From: DAOTWA01 sp034435955 | Lineage (GTDB): Bacteria > Chloroflexota > Anaerolineae > Anaerolineales > Anaerolineaceae | NCBI GenBank assembly: GCA_034435955.1 | Contig: DAOTWA010000061.1 | Coordinates: 1-40,715 of the forward strand | Direction: 5' to 3' | DNA length: 40,715 nucleotides | Shown: one piece after another, positions 1 through 8,215 of the stretch | Position numbering within the stretch: position 1 is the first letter of the stretch | Layout of the letters: every line of letters begins with the position of its first letter | Position numbers and translations under genes: made by a program | Notes under the pieces: model-generated | Databases searched by the model: none | Seen by the model: only the letters and a program-made list of their open reading frames with translations | Told to the model about the DNA's origin: nothing

Positions 1-552
1 ATGCTCCCCTCCATGGACGGCTTTGAGGTCACCCGCCTCCTACGCCAGGAGATGGCCACCCCGGTGCTGATGCTCACCGCCCGCGACGACGAGATCGATC
101 GCGTGGTCGGTCTTGAAGTGGGCGCCGACGATTACATTACCAAACCCTTCTCCATGCGCGAGCTGATGGCGCGGGTCAAGGCCATGCTGCGCCGCGTCCG
201 CCTGGTGCGCGAGGAATTGGCCCACCAGCCTGCCCCCGCCGCCAGCGAAAGCGGCCTGCTCGTCTTCGGTGATCTGACTATCGACTTCATGCGCCATGAG
301 GTACGCAAGAGCGATCGGCCGCTCGTCATGAAACCCAAAGAATTCGAACTGCTCGTTTTTCTGGCGCAGCACCGCGGCCAGGTGCTCTCCCGCGAGTACC
401 TTCTGGACCGCGTGTGGGGCTGGCAGTTCACCGGCGACAGCCGCACGGTGGACGTTCACGTCCGCTGGCTGCGCGAGAAGATCGAGGATGATCCCGCCAG
501 ACCGCAGCGCATCGTTACCGTGCGCGGCGCGGGATACCGGTTTGAGGGTTGA
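1..552 (+). CDS. phoB: PhoB/PhoP-type response regulator, 5' end cut by window edge
   Basis: OmpR/PhoB-family DNA-binding response regulator. The visible 183 residues begin at the LPSMDGFEV segment that directly follows the phospho-acceptor Asp in this family, so about 50 N-terminal residues, including that Asp, lie left of the window. The receiver end shows the conserved Lys in YITKPF. A winged-helix Trans_reg_C domain follows (about 90-183), ending in the typical VRGAGYRF. The stop overlaps the start of the downstream kinase gene. A PHO-box-like array precedes pstS 1.8 kb downstream, so this is probably the phosphate-starvation regulator. The family call is firm. The phosphate role is inferred from context, and a related VicR/WalR-type regulator is the alternative. 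Confidence 0.9.
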   Translation: MLPSMDGFEVTRLLRQEMATPVLMLTARDDEIDRVVGLEVGADDYITKPFSMRELMARVKAMLRRVRLVREELAHQPAPAASESGLLVFGDLTIDFMRHEVRKSDRPLVMKPKEFELLVFLAQHRGQVLSREYLLDRVWGWQFTGDSRTVDVHVRWLREKIEDDPARPQRIVTVRGAGYRFEG

Positions 553-2312
553 GGATGGGCGGTTCCATCCGCTGGCGAATTGCACTCCCCTTCGTCCTGT
601 TGCTTGTCCTGGCGTTAGGCGGGGTGAGCGCCTACATATACAGCCAAGCGCGCGCCATGTACCTGAACTCGGCGGAGATATCTCTCCTGGCCGAGGGACG
701 GGTGCTGGCGGAAATTTTCTCCCCTTTGTTGGCAAACCCGAACCAGGGCGACCAGGTGAATGCTCTCGCCCACCATTACGCCGATTTGTTGAACGTGCGC
801 GTAACCGTGCTCGCCCCGGATGGCACCGTACTGGGTGAATCCAGCGGAGACCGCAGCCTGATGGAAAACCACCTCACCCGGCCAGAGATACAGAGCGCGC
901 TGCAAGGCCGCGCGGCCACCGCTGTCCGCCACAGCACGACGCTAAGGGTGGACATGGTCTACGCAGCGACGCCGGTCATGGCAAATGGAGCCTTGGTAGG
1001 CGCCGTCCGCCTCGCCCTGCCGCTCGCGGATCTGAATGCCAGACTGGCCGGCCTGGGGGAAACACTCGTGCTGGTGACCATCCTGGCTGCGCTCGTGGCT
1101 GCCGGGTTGGCCGTCTTGGTCAGCAATTATGCTATCCGCCCGCTGCGCCAGCTCACGCGGATGGCCGAAGCGCTGGCCGATGGGCGTTACGATGGTGGCC
1201 TGCTTGGCCCGCGCGATGATGAAATCGGTCAGCTCAATCAGGCCTTCAACCGCATGGCGATCCAGCTATCCACCCAGATCAGTGCCCTGCAGAACGAGCA
1301 GACGCGCCTGTCAGCCGTTTTAGCCCACATGACCGACGGCGTGCTGATCGTAGACGCCACGGGGCGGGTCCAATTAATCAATCCCGCCGCCGAAGAAATG
1401 TTCCGCATCACCTCAGAAGAGGCCGTAGGCAGCTCGCTGGTGGAAGTGGTGCGCCATCACCAGATCGTCGAGCTCTGGCAGCAGTGTCTGGAAAGTACAT
1501 CCGCGCGCAGCACCACCCTGGAGCTCCACGCCGAACGTCTGTTTCTTCAAGCTTTCGCCTCGCCGCTGAAAGGCAGTTTGGCCGGCAGCGCGCTGCTGCT
1601 GTTCCAGGATTTGACCCGTCTGCGCCATCTCGAGATGGTGCGCCGCGATTTCGTCAGCAATGTTTCTCACGAGCTGCGCACTCCGCTGGCTTCGCTTAAG
1701 GCGCTGGCCGAGACGCTCCAGGTCGGCGCCCTGGAAGATCCGCCCGCCGCGCGGCGCTTCCTGACCCAAATGGAGACCGAGATCGACACATTGACCCAGT
1801 TGGTGCAGGAATTGCTGGAGCTTTCGCGCATCGAATCCGGCCGGGCGCCCTTGCAAATGGCCCGGGTCGCTCCGTTGGATCTGATCCAGCCAGCCATGGA
1901 GCGCATGCGCCTCCAGGCCGAGCGCGCCGGGCTGTCCCTGCGGAACGACACACCCGCCGGCCTGCCCTTGGTGACCGCTGACGCCGAGCGCATCGTACAG
2001 GTGTTGGTGAATCTGCTGCACAACGCGGTCAAATTCACCCCTCCCGGTGGGGAGATCGTGGTGTTGGCTTACCCGCAAGAGAAAGAGGTGGTCTTCGCCG
2101 TCAGGGATACCGGTGTGGGTATTCCCGAAGAAGACCTGCCGCGCATCTTCGAGCGCTTCTACAAGGCCGATCGGTCGCGCTCCGGCGGCGGCACCGGATT
2201 GGGCCTCTCCATCGCCCGGCACACCGTAGAAGCCCACGGCGGGCGCATCTGGGCCGAGAGCGAACCGGGCAAGGGCTCGACATTTTTCTTTACATTACCA
2301 ATTTCTGGATAA
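549..2312 (+). CDS. phoR: PhoR-like sensor histidine kinase
   Basis: Membrane sensor kinase of 587 residues. In order: TM1 (about 8-31), an extracytoplasmic sensor region (about 32-170), TM2 (about 173-195), HAMP (about 196-250), PAS (about 255-350), HisKA with phospho-acceptor His374 in SNVSHELRTPL, and HATPase_c with N-box Asn492 (LLHNAVKFTPP) and G-boxes DTGVGIPEEDL and GTGLGLSIARH. This TM-HAMP-PAS-HisKA-HATPase order is typical of PhoR/VicK kinases. The TTG start at 549 overlaps the regulator stop. An in-frame ATG at 555 is an equally plausible start. It presumably phosphorylates the upstream regulator in response to low phosphate through the PstSCAB-PhoU complex encoded next. The kinase call is firm; the signal is inferred from context. 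Confidence 0.92.
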   Translation: MRMGGSIRWRIALPFVLLLVLALGGVSAYIYSQARAMYLNSAEISLLAEGRVLAEIFSPLLANPNQGDQVNALAHHYADLLNVRVTVLAPDGTVLGESSGDRSLMENHLTRPEIQSALQGRAATAVRHSTTLRVDMVYAATPVMANGALVGAVRLALPLADLNARLAGLGETLVLVTILAALVAAGLAVLVSNYAIRPLRQLTRMAEALADGRYDGGLLGPRDDEIGQLNQAFNRMAIQLSTQISALQNEQTRLSAVLAHMTDGVLIVDATGRVQLINPAAEEMFRITSEEAVGSSLVEVVRHHQIVELWQQCLESTSARSTTLELHAERLFLQAFASPLKGSLAGSALLLFQDLTRLRHLEMVRRDFVSNVSHELRTPLASLKALAETLQVGALEDPPAARRFLTQMETEIDTLTQLVQELLELSRIESGRAPLQMARVAPLDLIQPAMERMRLQAERAGLSLRNDTPAGLPLVTADAERIVQVLVNLLHNAVKFTPPGGEIVVLAYPQEKEVVFAVRDTGVGIPEEDLPRIFERFYKADRSRSGGGTGLGLSIARHTVEAHGGRIWAESEPGKGSTFFFTLPISG

Positions 2313-2340
2313 TCCCCATCGTCTTGTGCACACTTTAGAC

Positions 2341-2367
2341 GCGCTGCATCCCTGTGGGACGCAACGC
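2341..2367 (+). other. Hairpin between phoR and pstS
   Basis: Arms at 2341-2352 and 2356-2367 form a 12-bp stem, two pairs of which are G-U, around a TGT loop. No T-tract follows, so if it ends phoR transcription it is not a canonical intrinsic terminator. It may instead protect a 3' end or insulate the pst promoter. Confidence 0.5.
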
Positions 2368-2399
2368 GCTGCAATCCATCTGCCGTCGTCTCCCGCTTG

Positions 2400-2447
2400 T
2401 TAAATTCGGTTAACAAAACGTTTACACGACCGGCCGCATTGTTAAAC
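2400..2447 (+). promoter_or_regulatory. PHO-box-like direct repeat array upstream of pstS
   Basis: Hexamers TTAAAT (2400), TTAACA (2410), TTTACA (2421) and TTAAAC (2442) occur at steps of 10, 11 and 21 bases, i.e. about one helical turn with one repeat position degenerate. This resembles the TT(A/C/T)A(C/T)A repeats with about 11-bp period bound by Bacillus PhoP. A further TTTAAA lies at 2463. The array sits just upstream of a TATGAT -10-like hexamer (2479-2484) and the pstS lipoprotein gene. It is the expected binding site for the PhoB/PhoP-type regulator encoded at the left end of the window. Confidence 0.75.
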
Positions 2448-2478
2448 AGCCATTTGCCGGTTTTTAAACCTGCTGCGC

Positions 2479-2484
2479 TATGAT
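2479..2484 (+). promoter_or_regulatory. Candidate -10 element of the pst operon
   Basis: TATGAT matches the sigma70 -10 consensus at five of six positions. It lies about 30 bases downstream of the PHO-box-like array and 41 bases upstream of the chosen pstS start. No good -35 hexamer is visible at 17 bp, as expected for an activator-dependent Pho promoter. Confidence 0.45.
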
Positions 2485-2524
2485 AGCGTTGATGAAAACA
2501 AACAAACCTTTCGAAGGAGAAGCT

Positions 2525-3640
2525 ATGCGACGCTCAATTCTTATTTCGGTCAGCCTGTTCGTTCTGGGTGGACTGATTCTGGCCGCCTGTGCCCCCGCGG
2601 CATCCCCGGTCGCCAGCCAGCCGACTGCCACAGGTCAGCTCGCCGCCGGCTCGATTCAGATCAACGGCGCCGGGGCTACCTTTCCATTCCCGCTGTACAG
2701 CCGGTGGTTCTACGATTATGCCTTTGTGGATCCATCTGTACGCTTTAATTACCAGTCCATTGGCTCCGGCGGTGGAATACAGCAGATCACCCAAAAGACG
2801 GTTGATTTTGGAGCCTCTGATGCGATCCTGAGCAATGAACAATTGGCGGCCGCTCCCGGCCTGCAGATGTTCCCGACCGTGGCAGGCGCCGAGGCCATCG
2901 TGGTCAACCTGAAGGACGCGCAGGGCAATCCCATCACTACGCCGCTTAAATTCCCCGGCACGACCATTGCGGATATTTACCTGGGAAAGATTACCAAGTG
3001 GAACGACCCGCTGCTCACGGCGGCCAATCCAGATGTAAAGCTGCCAGATCAAAATATCATCGTCGTTCACCGCTCGGACGGCTCAGGAACCACCTATATC
3101 TTTACGGACTACCTTTCTTCCGTAAGCCAGGAGTGGAAGACGAAAGTCGGCAAAGGCACTTCTGTGGACTGGCCGGTTGGCCTGGGTGGTAAAGGCAACG
3201 AGGGTGTGGCCGGTACAGTCTCGCAAAATGTAGGCTCCATCGGCTACGTCGAATTGGCTTACGCCCTGCAAAACAAATTTGTCATCAACCTGATTCAGAA
3301 TCAAGCCGGTGCGTATGTGGCTCCATCCATGGAAACGACCCAATCGGCAATGACGGATTTCGGTTCAAATTTGGGCGAAAAACTGGCCCTGTCCATCGTA
3401 AACGGTCCCGGCAAGAATTCGTATCCGATCGCCGGTTATACCTACATGCTCCTCTACATGAACCAGCAGGATTGCGTGAAAGCCGATAAGATCGTCCAAT
3501 TCATGAAATGGGCTTATGGTCCAAACGGCACCAAGGATGCCAGCGATCTGTCTTATGTACCCCTGCCTGACGCTGTGAAACAGCAGGTCCTGGCCAGGTT
3601 GGCTCAAATTACCTGCCAGGGCAAGCCTCTTGGGAATTGA
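2525..3640 (+). CDS. pstS: Phosphate ABC transporter substrate-binding lipoprotein PstS
   Basis: High-affinity phosphate-binding protein, 371 residues, extracytoplasmic and lipid-anchored. A lipoprotein signal peptide ends in the lipobox LAAC with Cys22, followed by a Pro/Ala/Thr-rich linker. The PstS core follows: GAGATFPFPLYSRWF, the phosphate-binding GSGGG segment and the second binding loop RSDGSGTTYIF. An in-frame ATG at 2480 would add 15 non-signal residues. The start at 2525 was chosen because it has a strong RBS (AAGGAGA) and begins a clean signal peptide. It is the first gene of pstSCAB-phoU and lies downstream of a PHO-box-like array. A stable hairpin between pstS and pstC may explain a higher level of PstS than of the membrane subunits. 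Confidence 0.96.
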   Translation: MRRSILISVSLFVLGGLILAACAPAASPVASQPTATGQLAAGSIQINGAGATFPFPLYSRWFYDYAFVDPSVRFNYQSIGSGGGIQQITQKTVDFGASDAILSNEQLAAAPGLQMFPTVAGAEAIVVNLKDAQGNPITTPLKFPGTTIADIYLGKITKWNDPLLTAANPDVKLPDQNIIVVHRSDGSGTTYIFTDYLSSVSQEWKTKVGKGTSVDWPVGLGGKGNEGVAGTVSQNVGSIGYVELAYALQNKFVINLIQNQAGAYVAPSMETTQSAMTDFGSNLGEKLALSIVNGPGKNSYPIAGYTYMLLYMNQQDCVKADKIVQFMKWAYGPNGTKDASDLSYVPLPDAVKQQVLARLAQITCQGKPLGN

Positions 3641-3660
3641 TCCAGCCATGCTGATACACT

Positions 3661-3691
3661 CATCTCCTGGCGAAAATTCCGCCAGGAGATG
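3661..3691 (+). terminator. Intercistronic hairpin between pstS and pstC
   Basis: Perfect 12-bp inverted repeat (3661-3672 and 3680-3691, arm CATCTCCTGGCG) with a 7-base loop, followed only by a short mixed tract. Position and stability suggest a partial terminator or mRNA stabiliser that raises pstS transcript over pstCAB, a common arrangement for binding-protein genes. Confidence 0.7.
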
Positions 3692-3723
3692 AAAACTTGT
3701 TTCGGTATCGGTAGAAGGACAGA

Positions 3724-4713
3724 ATGACCGCCCAATCGAAAATCACCGCCTCACCCTTTATCACTCTTTCCACTCGGATCAGGCGCACCTGGCGGCATGG
3801 CGATCGGGTGTTTCAAGGTCTGCTCATTTTGAGCTCATTGCTGACCCTGGCATTGGTTGTAGCCATCGGCTATGAGCTGTGGAAGAACTCCGCTCTCTCC
3901 CGTCAGGCTTTTGGCCTGGCCTTCATTTTTACCTCGCGATGGGATCCTGCGCTTAATCGCGTCTTTGGCGCTTTACCCTTCATCCAGGGGACGCTGGTGA
4001 CCTCGGCCATCGCCCTGCTGGGTGCGGTTCCTCTCAGCCTGGGAACGGCCATTTTCCTGGCCGAACTTGCCCCCCGCTGGCTGCGCCAACCGGTCGGCTT
4101 CCTGGTCGAATTACTGGCCGCAATCCCGAGCGTTGTCTATGGCCTTTGGGGATTGTTCGTCTACATCCCTGCGTTTGTACGCCCGGCCTCGCTCATGCTC
4201 AATAAGACCCTGGGTTGGCTGCCGATCTTCGAAGGACCGGTTTTTGGTCCCAGCCGGCTGGCAGCCGGACTGCTCCTGGCGATTATGATCCTGCCCACCA
4301 TTACAGCTATCAGCCGGGATGTGTTCCTGGCAATCCCTGATTCACAGCGGGAAGCCGCCCTGGCCTTGGGCGCCACGCGCTGGGAAGCCATCTGGCAGGT
4401 GTTGGTCCCTTACGGCCTTTCAGGCCTGCTCGGCGCCATCATCCTGGGCCTGGGACGTGCTTTGGGCGAGACCATCGCTGTGACCATGGTGATCGGCAAT
4501 AATCTCGACCTTTCCTTATCCCTTCTTCATCCGGGATATACCATGTCTTCGGTCATCGCCAATGAATTCACCGAGGCGACCTATGACCTCTATCTGCAAG
4601 CCTTGATTGAGATCGGCCTGATCTTGTTCGTAATCACGTTGTTGATCAATCTGATCGCCAGGTTGCTGATCTGGCGTGTATCGCGGCGAGTAATCGTGGA
4701 GGCGCGCGCATGA
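3724..4713 (+). CDS. pstC: Phosphate ABC transporter permease PstC
   Basis: Inner-membrane subunit of the Pst transporter, 329 residues, about six TM helices. It carries the cytoplasmic EAA loop (REAALALGATRWEAIWQVLVPYG) that contacts PstB, followed by LGRALGET, conserved in PstC. A basic N-terminal stretch precedes TM1. The ATG at 3724 follows an AGAAGGA ribosome binding site. The stop overlaps the pstA start (ATGA), indicating translational coupling. It forms the channel with PstA. Confidence 0.95.
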   Translation: MTAQSKITASPFITLSTRIRRTWRHGDRVFQGLLILSSLLTLALVVAIGYELWKNSALSRQAFGLAFIFTSRWDPALNRVFGALPFIQGTLVTSAIALLGAVPLSLGTAIFLAELAPRWLRQPVGFLVELLAAIPSVVYGLWGLFVYIPAFVRPASLMLNKTLGWLPIFEGPVFGPSRLAAGLLLAIMILPTITAISRDVFLAIPDSQREAALALGATRWEAIWQVLVPYGLSGLLGAIILGLGRALGETIAVTMVIGNNLDLSLSLLHPGYTMSSVIANEFTEATYDLYLQALIEIGLILFVITLLINLIARLLIWRVSRRVIVEARA

Positions 4714-5594
4714 AAACCTTATCCCACTACGCCACCAGCCGCCGCCAGCGCAGGCGAAAAGTCGTCAATGGGATCATGCTGACTTTGAGCGGTTTAACCA
4801 CCGTTTTGATCGTGGTGCCGTTAATTTGGATCTTGACATATGTCGTCCGCCAGGGACTCCCAGCGCTATCCCCGCAGTTCTTTACGCAGCTCCCAACGCC
4901 CGTAGGCGTGCCTGGGGGCGGGATCGTAAATTCGATCGTCGGCTCGGCGATCACCGTGGGGCTGGCGCTGATCATCGCCGCCCCGATTGGAGTGCTGGCG
5001 GCTATCTATGTGGCCTCAAAACCGACCACGCCGTTGGGCCTGGCTGTGCGCTTTGCCACGGATGTGATTTCTGGTGTGCCTTCCATCATAATGGGCATAT
5101 TTGCCTATACGGTCATCGTTCTGCCGCAGCATCATTTTTCCGCCTTCTCCGGAGGTGTTGCGCTGGCGTTCATCATGCTCCCGATCATCATCCGCACCAC
5201 AGAAGAAATGCTGAAGCTGGTGCCGGGCTCCTTGCGTGAAGCCTCTCTCGCCTTGGGCGCCACGGAATGGAAAACTTCCCTCAAAGTCTTGCTTCCGGCC
5301 GCCGGAAACGGGATTCTGACCGGGGTCATGCTGGCCATCGCCCGCGCCGCTGGCGAAGCCGCCCCAATGTTGTTTACCGCCTTCGGCAACTCCTTTATGA
5401 GTACATCCCTCAACCAGCCGATTGCCACCCTCCCGCAGACGGTGTTCGTTTATGCGATTTCACCCTATGAGGACTGGCGCGCGAAAGCCTGGGCGACCGC
5501 GCTGGTGCTGATCACTCTGGTCTTATCGTTGAACGTCCTGGCTCGCCTGATCGTCTCGTGGCGCCAGCGCCGGCTGGGAAGCGTGAACCGCTAG
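4710..5594 (+). CDS. pstA: Phosphate ABC transporter permease PstA
   Basis: Second membrane subunit of the Pst transporter, 294 residues, with about six TM helices and an EAA loop (REASLALGATEWKTSLKVLLP) followed by ARAAGEAAPMLF, diagnostic of PstA. The start overlaps the pstC stop by four bases. It pairs with PstC and is energised by PstB, encoded 34 bases downstream. The length is normal for the family. Confidence 0.95.
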   Translation: MKTLSHYATSRRQRRRKVVNGIMLTLSGLTTVLIVVPLIWILTYVVRQGLPALSPQFFTQLPTPVGVPGGGIVNSIVGSAITVGLALIIAAPIGVLAAIYVASKPTTPLGLAVRFATDVISGVPSIIMGIFAYTVIVLPQHHFSAFSGGVALAFIMLPIIIRTTEEMLKLVPGSLREASLALGATEWKTSLKVLLPAAGNGILTGVMLAIARAAGEAAPMLFTAFGNSFMSTSLNQPIATLPQTVFVYAISPYEDWRAKAWATALVLITLVLSLNVLARLIVSWRQRRLGSVNR

Positions 5595-5628
5595 TTCGGT
5601 GTAGAATAGACAAATCAAGAGCAAACCT

Positions 5629-6489
5629 GTGATGATTGAAACCAAGATGCCTGAAAAACTCGTTATCTCCCCCCTTACGGTTGGTGTGGCTGAAGATAAA
5701 AAGGCCCCGGCCGAATCGACCGACATCAAAATGTCGACGGAACACCTGGACATGTATTACGGCAAGTTCCGCGCCCTGGCCGATATCAATCTGTCCATCC
5801 CGGCCCACAGGATCACCGCCATCATCGGCCCTTCGGGCTGCGGCAAGTCCACCCTGTTGCGCACATTTAATCGCATGAACGACCTCGTCCCGAACACCCG
5901 CGTGGAAGGCAGGGTTTGCCTTGACGGGCAGGACATTTACGCGCCCAACGTGGATGTGGTGGACGTCCGCCGGCAGGTTGGTATGGTCTTCCAGCGCCCC
6001 AACCCCTTCCCGATGAGCATCTACGACAATGTGGCTTTCGGGCCGCGGTTGTATGGCGTGCGCCGGCGCGCCGTCCTCGATGAGATCGTCGAACGCAGCC
6101 TGCGCCAGGCTGCTTTATGGGAAGAGGTCAAGGATAAGCTGAACCAGTCAGGCATGGCTCTTTCGGGTGGGCAGCAGCAGCGCCTGTGCATCGCCCGGGC
6201 CCTGGCCGTCGAGCCGCAAGTGATCTTGATGGACGAGCCGGCTTCGGCGCTCGATCCAATCTCGACCCTCAAGATCGAAGAGTTGATGCAATCCCTGAAA
6301 ATGGACTATACTATCGTCATCGTCACCCACAACATGCAGCAAGCCGCCCGCGTCTCGGATTTCACCGCTTTCATGATGATTGACGAGAACCGCGCCGGCA
6401 CGCTGGTAGAATTCGGACCGACTGCGCAGATCTTCACAAAACCGAAAAATCGGCAGACAGAAGATTACGTCACGGGCCGCTTCGGCTAA
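5629..6489 (+). CDS. pstB: Phosphate ABC transporter ATPase PstB
   Basis: Cytoplasmic ATPase of the phosphate transporter, 286 residues. Walker A is GPSGCGKST (Lys73), the signature is LSGGQQQR, Walker B is VILMDEPASALDP, and the switch His is in VTHNM. The NRMNDL segment after Walker A is typical of PstB. An N-terminal extension of about 30 residues precedes the ABC core, so translation might start later, for instance at an internal Met. GTG at 5629 and ATG at 5632 are adjacent possible starts. It couples ATP hydrolysis to uptake through PstC/PstA. Confidence 0.96.
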   Translation: MMIETKMPEKLVISPLTVGVAEDKKAPAESTDIKMSTEHLDMYYGKFRALADINLSIPAHRITAIIGPSGCGKSTLLRTFNRMNDLVPNTRVEGRVCLDGQDIYAPNVDVVDVRRQVGMVFQRPNPFPMSIYDNVAFGPRLYGVRRRAVLDEIVERSLRQAALWEEVKDKLNQSGMALSGGQQQRLCIARALAVEPQVILMDEPASALDPISTLKIEELMQSLKMDYTIVIVTHNMQQAARVSDFTAFMMIDENRAGTLVEFGPTAQIFTKPKNRQTEDYVTGRFG

Positions 6490-6558
6490 GCCGCCATGCT
6501 GCCAGTTGAGAAAATTCCGCCCCATGCGGGCCTCGGGCAAAAGCAGGAGAGGAGCTCC

Positions 6559-7251
6559 ATGCCCCGCGAAACGTTTGATCGTGAACTGCGCCGCCTACAG
6601 GATGAAGTCTTGCTGCTCGGCAGCCTGGTCGAGCAGGCGGCGCTCGATGCCGTCGATGGATTACGCCGCCGTGATGTGCAAACTGCCCGGCGCGTCTATC
6701 TAGGCGACCAGGTAATCAACGACAAACGCTTTGCGATCGAGAATGCGGTCCTGGTGCTGATTGCCACTCAGCAGCCCATGGCGCATGATCTGCGTACCCT
6801 TGCAGCCATCCTGGAGGTAATCACCGAGCTGGAGCGCATGGGCGACTATTGCAAGGGCATCGCCCTGATCACCATCCGCCTGGGAAACCAGGAGATCGAC
6901 ATCCCCGGACGGGATTTCACCCGCATGGCCGAATTGGGGGTCGACATGCTCCACCGCGCACTGAGCGCCTTCGTTAACGATGACGCCGAAGCTGCCCGGA
7001 AAATCCCTCCCGACGATGACCTCATTGACGAGTTGTACAAGAAGACCACCCGCCACCTCATCGACGTGATGGTTGCAAATAAAGACATCATTGACCGCGC
7101 CAATCTGGTCATGTGGGTGTGCCACAACCTGGAACGCTTCGGCGACCGCGTAACCAACATTTGCGAACGCACCATCTTCATCGCCACCGGCGAGTTGCTC
7201 GAGCTGGAAACCAGTGACGACGAAATTAAACTGTTGTCTCCAGAGGAATAA
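6559..7251 (+). CDS. phoU: Phosphate transport system regulator PhoU
   Basis: Negative regulator of phosphate signalling, 230 residues, all-helical with two PhoU repeats. The N-terminal FDRELRRLQDEVLLLGSLVEQA and later MGDYCKGIALI and LERFGDRVTNICE match the metal-binding E/DxxxD helices of PhoU. The reading frame is open from 6496, but the ATG at 6559 follows AGGAGAGGAG and starts at the usual family N-terminus, so that start was chosen. It ends the pst operon. PhoU is known to link PstB to the PhoR kinase, both encoded upstream. Confidence 0.95.
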   Translation: MPRETFDRELRRLQDEVLLLGSLVEQAALDAVDGLRRRDVQTARRVYLGDQVINDKRFAIENAVLVLIATQQPMAHDLRTLAAILEVITELERMGDYCKGIALITIRLGNQEIDIPGRDFTRMAELGVDMLHRALSAFVNDDAEAARKIPPDDDLIDELYKKTTRHLIDVMVANKDIIDRANLVMWVCHNLERFGDRVTNICERTIFIATGELLELETSDDEIKLLSPEE

Positions 7252-7381
7252 CACCGACAGTTGAAGCCAAGGGCAGGATGCGCCGCTCACGTTTTGCACG
7301 GCGAGGCCCACCTTTGATGACATAAGGCGGCTATTACCCGTTAACAACCAAAATAAAATCAGACCCCTGTCAGTGTAATGC

Positions 7382-7387
7382 TATAAT
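7382..7387 (+). promoter_or_regulatory. Candidate -10 upstream of the thymidylate-kinase-like genes
   Basis: A perfect TATAAT lies in the AT-rich part of the 205-base gap between phoU and the first kinase-like gene. The -35 region is poor. A single TTAACA hexamer at 7341-7346 hints at Pho control, but no second repeat at 11-bp spacing is visible. No convincing terminator was seen after phoU, so read-through from the pst operon remains possible. Confidence 0.35.
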
Positions 7388-7456
7388 AATTCCACAACGT
7401 CGCTATCCGACTCAATTGGGTATGATCTTTATTCTTACTTTGATGAAGGGGCAACT

Positions 7457-8215
7457 GTGTTGCGACCAAATTCATATGCCGGGAAGCTGATCGTGGTCGA
7501 GGGCATCGATGGCAGCGGTAAATCCACCCAGATCGACCTGCTCTATAAGTGGCTGCAGGCCCAGGGGCGCTCGGTCTTCTTCAGCGAATGGAACTCTTCC
7601 GATCTTGTGAAGAGCACCACAAAGCTGGGCAAAAAGCAAAAGATGTTCACCCCCACTACCTTCAGCCTGTTGCAGGCCACCGACTTCGCCGAGCGCTGGG
7701 AGAATCTAATGCTCCCCATGCTCAAAGCCGGGGTAATCGTGCTGGCCGATCGTTACGCCTTCACTGCCTTCGCCCGCGACGTCGCCCGCGGGGTGGATGC
7801 GCAGTGGGTGCGCAATCTGTACTCCTTCGCCCCGCAGCCAGACCTGGTTTTCTACTTCCGCGTTCCTCTCGATGTGGCCGTCGAACGCATCCTCTCCTCG
7901 CGCTCCAAGCTCAAATATTACGAGGCTGGCATGGACCTCGGCCTGGCCGACAATCGCGTGGCCAGCTTCCGCCTGTTCCAGCAACGCATCATCAATGAGT
8001 ACGACAGGATGGTCGAGGAATTTGGGATGACCGTGATCGACGGCGCCTTGCCAGTGCAGCGTCAGCAGAAGCTGATCCGCCAGATGGTCAAAAAAGTGCT
8101 GGATGGCTGGCAGGGTCTGCCCAATCCGCGTGCGCCGCAGAAGCGGGCGCGTCGCCACGCCGCCAGGACCGCCATCCCAGCGCCGGTCGGCGACGGGAAA
8201 GGAGGCCCCGAATGA
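7457..8215 (+). CDS. Thymidylate-kinase-like P-loop protein, paralogue 1
   Basis: P-loop nucleotide kinase of the thymidylate kinase family, 252 residues. Walker A is GIDGSGKST (Lys22), the DRY motif occurs in VLADRYAFT, and a PDLVFYFRVPLDVAVERI strand matches the TMK core. The C-terminal tail (about 215-252) is rich in Lys/Arg/Pro/Ala and looks unstructured. The GTG start follows GAAGGGG. The stop overlaps the start of a second paralogue (ATGA). True dTMP kinases are shorter (about 200-215 residues) and usually single. The tandem pair beside pst-phoU, a CHAD protein and a phosphoesterase suggests a role in nucleotide/phosphate or polyphosphate metabolism rather than housekeeping dTMP synthesis. 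Substrate unknown. Confidence 0.85.
   Translation: MLRPNSYAGKLIVVEGIDGSGKSTQIDLLYKWLQAQGRSVFFSEWNSSDLVKSTTKLGKKQKMFTPTTFSLLQATDFAERWENLMLPMLKAGVIVLADRYAFTAFARDVARGVDAQWVRNLYSFAPQPDLVFYFRVPLDVAVERILSSRSKLKYYEAGMDLGLADNRVASFRLFQQRIINEYDRMVEEFGMTVIDGALPVQRQQKLIRQMVKKVLDGWQGLPNPRAPQKRARRHAARTAIPAPVGDGKGGPE

Noticed and set aside
40..735. 231-residue open frame on the minus strand
   Set aside because: Antisense to the response regulator and the start of the kinase, which carry clear domain motifs. The translation is His/Arg/Ala-rich with no family features, as expected of a GC-rich shadow frame.
1413..2237. 274-residue open frame on the minus strand
   Set aside because: Antisense to the kinase PAS/HisKA/HATPase region. 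Gln/His/Gly-rich with no motif.
7341..7346. Single TTAACA hexamer before the kinase-like genes as a second PHO box
   Set aside because: No partner hexamer at 10-11 bases on either side. One hexamer is expected by chance in an AT-rich gap.
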